Below are positions 59,541 through 64,000 of a stretch of 64,000 bases of DNA, one piece after another. Position 1 is the stretch's first letter. Each line of letters starts with the position of its first letter. The notes beneath the pieces were generated by a model. It saw nothing but the letters and a program-made list of their open reading frames with translations, ran no database searches and was not told the DNA's origin. The stretch lies in contig NZ_FOHA01000002.1 of NCBI RefSeq assembly GCF_900111355.1, forward strand, positions 1-64,000, given 5' to 3'. This DNA is from Isobaculum melis. GTDB lineage: Bacteria; Bacillota; Bacilli; Lactobacillales; Carnobacteriaceae. The position numbers and the translations under genes are program-made.

Positions 59541-61934
59541 TTACTTCTTCTTTTTCTTTTTGGCTACCCCTTTATAAAAAGGTTTCTTGCCTTTTTTCTT
59601 TTTACCTTTTGCAAATTTATCATCATTTTTAAAGGAACGCTCTTGCTTACGTCCTGTTGATGGACTATTTTTTCCTCGTCCTTGCTCACGATTACCTGTA
59701 TTCTTTTTCTGCTTGCTTGTTTTCTTTTTCAAAGCAACTTCATTTTTACTAGCAAATCTTTGTTTACTTTCATCTGGAACAATTGCAAAGTCAATTTCTT
59801 TGGTTTCAATATCCGCTTTAACAACTTCAATTTTGACAGGTTGACCAATTCGGTAAGAAATACCTGTTCGTTCACCAATTAACATCATATGATTTTCAAT
59901 ATAATCAAAATAATCTTCTTTCATATTTGAAATATGAATCAAGCCTTCAACTGTATTGGGTAATTCAACAAAAATCCCAAATTTTGTTACAGAGCTTACC
60001 ACACCCTCATAGATTTCACCCACTTTATCTTGCATATAAGCGGCTTTTTTAAGGGCATCTGTTTCACGCTCTGCTTCAACTGCTCGACGTTCCATTTTTG
60101 AGCTTTGCTCACTAATATCTGGTAAGAGCCCTTCCCATTTGGCTTGCTCTTTTACGCCAGTTCCGTTGGTTGCATAAGCTCTAATCAAGCGATGCACAAT
60201 CAAATCAGGATAACGACGAATTGGAGAAGTAAAATGCGTATAATATTCAGCAGCCAATCCAAAGTGTCCTAATGGCTCTACATCATATTTGGCTTGTTTC
60301 ATACTACGTAATAGCATGGTCGCAATAATTGGCTCTTCTGGTTCACCTTGAATACTGGCTAATACATTTTGTAGCGCTTTAGGTTCAATCTTGTCATTTG
60401 TTCCTTTTAATAGCACCCCAAAATTGGTAATAAATTCAGCAAATCGTTGCATTTTTTCACTATCAGGCTGCTCATGAATCCGGTAAATAAAAGGCACATT
60501 TAATGTTGCAAAATGCTCTGCTACGGTTTCATTAGCGGCTAGCATAAAGGACTCAATTAAGCGTTCTCCTAAACCACGTTCACGCAATTCAATATCAATT
60601 GGTTGTCCTGTTTCATCTACAATAATTTGGGCTTCTGGTGCTTCAAAATCAATCGCACCTCTTTGTTTCCGTTTATTTTCAAGAATTTGGTGTAATTCTC
60701 CCATCAGCTCAAACATGGGTACCAGTTCCTGATAAGTTTCACGAACGGTTTCATCTTTTTCCATTAATATTTGGTTCACAGCAGTATAGGTCATTCGCGC
60801 AGTTGTTTGAATCACACTTGGGAAAATACGATGGCTTACCACATTACCAGCTTGATCAATTTCCATTTCACAGCTCATTGTTAATCTTGGAACAGCAGGA
60901 TTTAAGGAACAAATCCCATTAGATAAACGATGCGGAATCATTGGAATCACACGGTCTGTTAAATAAACACTGGTGCCACGTTCAAAAGCTTCCTGATCAA
61001 GCGGGCTATCCTCTGTTACATAATAAGAAACATCGGCAATATGCACCCCTAAATGATAACGACCATTTTCGAGTTTTCTAACGGTTACCGCATCATCTAA
61101 ATCTTTTGCGTCTTCCCCATCGATTGTCACAATTGTTTCTTGACGCAAGTCAATGCGGTCCTTTAAATCTGACTCTGCAATTGTATCTGAAACTGCTTCT
61201 GCTTGTTTTAATGTACTTTCTTCAAATTCTGTTGGAATCCCAAATTTGTAGACAATTGAAAGAATATCAATTCCAGGATCATTGATATGACCAATTGTTT
61301 TCTTCACAATCCCTTGCATACTTGTTGGAAATTCTGCATCAGGGTAGTAAGTAAGCTCAACGAGCACAATACTGCCTTCTACTGGTTGAATCCCTGTGGC
61401 TTCAATATAAACACGATAAGTCGCCATTTTTTTGTCTTTTGGCACCACATATCCATAAAGCTCTGTTTCTGCCACTTCAGCTTCTGGATAAGGAATAAAT
61501 TCACCCACTAATTGTGTAAAGCGACGCTCTTCAATGCCTACAACACGTCCTTCAGCCCCCTTATCTTGCCAAGGTGCAGCTTCTCTTGTAATTTCCACAG
61601 CAACCTGATCGCCATCTAAAGCATAGCCTGTTGCGCCTTGTGGAATATAAATATCATCCTGATCATCTTCTGTAATGACAAAGCCAAAGCCTCGATCATT
61701 ACCACGGAAAAGACCTTTAACCAAGGTTTGTTCCATTGAAAGCATAAACCGATTCTTTTTATTTAAATTTAGCTGCCCTTCTCGCTCTAATTGTGCTAAA
61801 GTTCCCACTAATTTTTTAAAATCATTCGCTGAAGTATAGCCTAAGCCTTCACTTAATTCATCTACTGAAAATGATTTTTTCTGACTTTGTTTCATAAAGA
61901 GGAGGATTTCCTCAATTAATTTCATATTTTTCAT
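59541..61934 (-). CDS. rnr: Ribonuclease R
   Basis: Processive 3'-5' exoribonuclease able to degrade structured RNA, 797 aa. An N-terminal winged helix and cold-shock domains (GFVITEDDQDDIYIPQGATG) precede the RNB domain with the catalytic Asp cluster (TIDGEDAKDLDDAV), then an S1 domain (GEIYEGVVSSVTKFGIFVEL, about 635-715). A very Lys-rich tail follows (about 725-797), typical of the helper region for duplex RNA. Its ATG overlaps the esterase stop (ATGA). Confidence 0.97.
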   Translation of the reverse strand: MKNMKLIEEILLFMKQSQKKSFSVDELSEGLGYTSANDFKKLVGTLAQLEREGQLNLNKKNRFMLSMEQTLVKGLFRGNDRGFGFVITEDDQDDIYIPQGATGYALDGDQVAVEITREAAPWQDKGAEGRVVGIEERRFTQLVGEFIPYPEAEVAETELYGYVVPKDKKMATYRVYIEATGIQPVEGSIVLVELTYYPDAEFPTSMQGIVKKTIGHINDPGIDILSIVYKFGIPTEFEESTLKQAEAVSDTIAESDLKDRIDLRQETIVTIDGEDAKDLDDAVTVRKLENGRYHLGVHIADVSYYVTEDSPLDQEAFERGTSVYLTDRVIPMIPHRLSNGICSLNPAVPRLTMSCEMEIDQAGNVVSHRIFPSVIQTTARMTYTAVNQILMEKDETVRETYQELVPMFELMGELHQILENKRKQRGAIDFEAPEAQIIVDETGQPIDIELRERGLGERLIESFMLAANETVAEHFATLNVPFIYRIHEQPDSEKMQRFAEFITNFGVLLKGTNDKIEPKALQNVLASIQGEPEEPIIATMLLRSMKQAKYDVEPLGHFGLAAEYYTHFTSPIRRYPDLIVHRLIRAYATNGTGVKEQAKWEGLLPDISEQSSKMERRAVEAERETDALKKAAYMQDKVGEIYEGVVSSVTKFGIFVELPNTVEGLIHISNMKEDYFDYIENHMMLIGERTGISYRIGQPVKIEVVKADIETKEIDFAIVPDESKQRFASKNEVALKKKTSKQKKNTGNREQGRGKNSPSTGRKQERSFKNDDKFAKGKKKKGKKPFYKGVAKKKKKK

Positions 61935-62692
61935 TTTGTTTCCTCATTCCATTGTAGTCCGTTTAAAAAGGCTAAGATATCCTCTTGTAAGACATGTCTA
62001 TCTTCACCAATTGTTATCACATGACCACTATTTTTATACCAATGAAACGATGTTTGACTGTTTTCAAGTGCCTCTTCAAGTAAATAAGCATTATTTGCAT
62101 CAATTAATTCATCTTTACCTGATTGGCAAATCAGTGTAGGAATGCGAATTTCCTTTAACTGCTCTTGGATAACCGGTAAAAAGTGGCTGATTGCTAGCAA
62201 CTGTTGGGTTAATAATTGCTCAATCTGTGGCATTTCTGCTTCAATCACTTCTGGTGCAATACCTGCGTATGTTTTTACCTCTTTCACATACTGTAAAAAG
62301 CCTTTCTGAATCGCTGAGTTATCTGATAAAAACAACGGTGAGCACAATGTTCCTACCCCGACTAAAGGAAAGTGTTCTGCTGCTTTCATGGTAAACATAC
62401 CACCTAGTGAAAAACCAATAATTGCAATCTTTTCATACCCTTTTTCTTTCAAAAAGTGAAGCGCTTCTTGTGTATCACGCCACCAATCTTCTGGTGTATG
62501 GGCTAAAATATCTTCTGGATGAGCTGTTGCATGTCCACTAAAATGTGGTGCATAAACCGTATAATCATGCCTTTCCAAAAAACGTCCTAGCATCCGAAAA
62601 TCATTCGAGGTTCCAGTATAACTATGGAGCAATAAGATTGCGCGCTTTCCTTTTTCAAAGAAAAAAGGTTTTGGTAGTTGAAGTGTTTTCAT
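61931..62692 (-). CDS. Carboxylesterase (Est30/EstA-like alpha/beta hydrolase)
   Basis: Cytosolic alpha/beta hydrolase of 253 aa. AILLLHSYTGTSNDFRML forms the oxyanion region, IIGFSLGGMFTMKA has the nucleophile Ser in GxSxG, the acid is in CQSGKDELID, and the catalytic His is in NSGHVITIGEDR. The family hydrolyses short-chain esters; the physiological substrate is unknown. Part of the secG-esterase-rnr-smpB cluster. Confidence 0.92.
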   Translation of the reverse strand: MKTLQLPKPFFFEKGKRAILLLHSYTGTSNDFRMLGRFLERHDYTVYAPHFSGHATAHPEDILAHTPEDWWRDTQEALHFLKEKGYEKIAIIGFSLGGMFTMKAAEHFPLVGVGTLCSPLFLSDNSAIQKGFLQYVKEVKTYAGIAPEVIEAEMPQIEQLLTQQLLAISHFLPVIQEQLKEIRIPTLICQSGKDELIDANNAYLLEEALENSQTSFHWYKNSGHVITIGEDRHVLQEDILAFLNGLQWNEETK

Positions 62693-62771
62693 TTGATTTC
62701 CCCCTAAGTCATCAAGCTTGATAGATTCATTTTAACCTAAATCATGTTTGATAAAAAGCTTATTCTCTTAT

Positions 62772-62818
62772 GACCTGTCTAAAAACTACAGTAGTATCTG
62801 ATTTTTTTGAGACAGGTC
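62772..62818. other. Inverted repeat upstream of esterase gene
   Basis: Perfect 9-bp arms GACCTGTCT (62772-62780) and AGACAGGTC (62810-62818) around a 29-base AT-rich loop, upstream of the esterase start. No T-run directly after either arm; could be a processing or regulatory hairpin. Confidence 0.4.
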
Positions 62819-62910
62819 CTATATTTTAAAAGATTTAAGCCTTTCATTGCTTTAAATTTTTTGATTCAAACTAGCTTACAAAAGCTTTAAGAGCTTAAAA
62901 ACACAAAATA

Positions 62911-63060
62911 CTTTTCAGTTCAAAGTCAAGCTTGTGCTTGATTTGTTTCATGTTTCTAAGAGGCAAAGCCTAACAACTTTAAAAGCCTTTTCGGTTCAAA
63001 GTCAAGCTCGCGCTTGATTTGTTTCATGTTTCTAAGAGGCAAAGCCTCTAAGAACCATGA
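62911..63060 (+). repeat. Two tandem structured repeat units (copy E)
   Basis: Two 60-70-bp units with GTTCAAAGTCAAGC and GCTTGATTTGTTTCATGTTTCTAAGAGGC. Hairpin loops differ (TTGT and TCGC) while the stem TCAAGC/GCTTGA is kept. It differs from copy A units (TCGAAC/GTTCGA) by paired changes. The second unit adds a long hairpin (63025-63059) with the same CATG ends and A/A mismatch as in copies A and C. Lies between secG and the esterase gene; 62693-62910 otherwise shows only the inverted repeat at 62772. Confidence 0.75.
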
Positions 63061-63091
63061 AAAAAAAAAAACCACCCGAATAAACAGGTGG
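63058..63091 (-). terminator. Terminator after secG
   Basis: Stem CCACC/GGTGG (63072-63076 / 63087-63091); the minus strand runs into about 12 T. It lies 15 bases after the secG stop and may limit read-through to the esterase operon. Confidence 0.75.
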
Positions 63092-63105
63092 CAAGTTATT
63101 TTTTG

Positions 63106-63342
63106 TTAGTTTGCTGACAAATATGCAAGCGCTAATGCTAAACCAAAGAAAATAATTCCTAAAACTGTTGTCACACGAATTAATACTGCTTCAAAACCGC
63201 GTGCTTTTTGTTTTCCAAATAGTTGCTCCGCTCCGCCAGTAAGGGCGCTGGTAGCGCTATTGGTTTTTGTTGGTTGCATTGTGATTACTATAATTAAAAT
63301 AACAGATATTACTAACATAGCAATGAAAAGTGGTTTATACAA
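63106..63342 (-). CDS. secG: Preprotein translocase subunit SecG
   Basis: Small auxiliary subunit of the SecYEG channel, 78 aa. Two membrane helices (LFIAMLVISVILIIVITMQ and VTTVLGIIFFGLALALAYL) flank the conserved cytoplasmic loop ALTGGAEQLFGKQKARG. TTG start at 63342 preceded by GGGAGGGC. First gene of the secG-esterase-rnr-smpB cluster. Confidence 0.95.
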   Translation of the reverse strand: MYKPLFIAMLVISVILIIVITMQPTKTNSATSALTGGAEQLFGKQKARGFEAVLIRVTTVLGIIFFGLALALAYLSAN

Positions 63343-63583
63343 ATCTATTGCCCTCCCGTCAAAAATCGTTTCATAACACTACCACTTTATCATATTTAGC
63401 AGGAGAATGCTAGAAATAATTTATTCCGCTATGTCCATGATTGTTTGTAGTCTTGGTTTTAGTTACTGCATTTTTAAGTATCGCAACTATTTTGTATCTA
63501 AAAGCTTTTAATTATCTGCTATTTCTTGGCTCGTTAAAAATGAAGCTGCTAGGCCTCTTCTCCCAGTACTTTGAAATAAGTAA

Positions 63584-63612
63584 AGGCTGTAATCAAATGA
63601 ATGATGACAGCC
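63584..63612 (-). terminator. Weak terminator-like hairpin after ABC gene
   Basis: AGGCTGT and ACAGCCT arms around a 14-16-base loop; the minus strand continues TTACTT only. The rest of 63343-63621 shows nothing else. Confidence 0.35.
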
Positions 63613-63621
63613 TAACTTTGA

Positions 63622-64000
63622 TTAATCTAATTCTATTTGACCTGTATATAATTTATAATACATGCCTTTTTTCTGAATCAACTCTTCATGATTGCCACGC
63701 TCTACAATTTCGCCATGGTCTAAGACCATTATCACATCTGCATTTCGAATCGTTGATAAGCGATGGGCAATGACAAAGGAAGTTCTCCCTGTCATCAGCT
63801 GATCCATTCCTGTTGTAATGAGTTGTTCTGTATGTGAGTCAATCGAACTTGTGGCTTCATCTAAGATTAAAACATTTGGATTGGCAACAGCTGCACGAGC
63901 TATCGCTAATAATTGTCGTTGTCCTTGACTTAAGTTTCCACCATCACCAGATAAAATCGTATCATAGCCTCTTGGCAAACGTTTAATAAAGTCATGGGCA
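63622..64000 (-). CDS. ABC exporter, C-terminal nucleotide-binding part (partial)
   Basis: The minus-strand frame is open through the right edge (upstream codons read [13 protein letters not shown]), so this is the last roughly 125 residues of a longer protein. It carries the signature [14 protein letters not shown], Walker B with catalytic Glu ([14 protein letters not shown]), and the switch His ([13 protein letters not shown]). This is a canonical, ATP-hydrolysing site, typical of the second subunit of a heterodimeric exporter or of a homodimeric one. The membrane part and Walker A lie outside the window. Confidence 0.9.
   Translation of the reverse strand, partial: AHDFIKRLPRGYDTILSGDGGNLSQGQRQLLAIARAAVANPNVLILDEATSSIDSHTEQLITTGMDQLMTGRTSFVIAHRLSTIRNADVIMVLDHGEIVERGNHEELIQKKGMYYKLYTGQIELD

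Noticed and set aside
63441-63773. 110-codon plus-strand frame overlapping the ABC gene
   Set aside because: Half of it is antisense to the ABC domain and no SD is seen.

Overview
The window is low-GC Firmicute DNA from the Lactobacillales, most likely Enterococcaceae (Enterococcus, Vagococcus or a close relative). I base this on gene content and order: pcrA-ligA-camS-gatC-gatA-gatB-dgkB-rlmD, secG-esterase-rnr-smpB and rpoY-rnjA are arrangements typical of this group. CamS, an EfrAB/LmrCD-type exporter pair, a firmicute-type (T7SSb) secretion locus and AGGAGG-type ribosome sites fit as well. No rRNA, tRNA, insertion sequence, prophage or CRISPR array was recognised. The genus is an inference.

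Layout. 1-8593 (minus): type VII secretion operon esxA-esaA-essA-esaB-essB-essC, with essC cut by the left edge and a hairpin terminator between esxA and esaA. 8946-14366: a two-domain lipoprotein, a HAD phosphatase, a secreted C-type-lectin/MucBP protein and a tiny S24/S26-like peptidase. 14477-17976: heterodimeric ABC exporter. 18200-20457 (plus): a long structured leader followed by rpoY and rnjA. 20541-29874: small hypothetical, GNAT, a YibE/F pair, a FemABX transferase, a VOC protein, a DUF3298 lipoprotein and a WG-repeat protein. 30044-41362 (minus): a housekeeping block for rRNA methylation, lipid kinase, Glu-tRNA(Gln) amidotransferase, CamS, DNA ligase and helicase. 41512-51932: GntR regulator, DUF1003 protein, ung, purK-purB, HD protein, xpt and cell-wall or envelope enzymes. 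52109-58527: aspartokinase, a Crp/Fnr regulator, a LacI regulator, a DUF308/papain-like fusion and a glutathione peroxidase, with two unassigned RNA candidates between them. 59030-64000 (minus): smpB, rnr, esterase, secG and the end of an ABC exporter.

Most interesting non-coding content. (1) A family of structured intergenic repeats (three long copies and two partial loci). Their hairpins are kept by compensatory base changes, and the long copies all lie just 3' of a gene in the same relative orientation. (2) A cluster of perfect hairpins, each with a CCCC loop, upstream of the Crp/Fnr gene; this looks like a C-rich regulatory RNA. (3) A roughly 230-nt minus-strand RNA candidate at about 56382-56612, with two UNCG-tetraloop hairpins in a three-way junction, a plausible promoter and a strong terminator. 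(4) A roughly 370-nt structured leader before rpoY-rnjA. None of the RNA calls could be checked against Rfam or expression data here.
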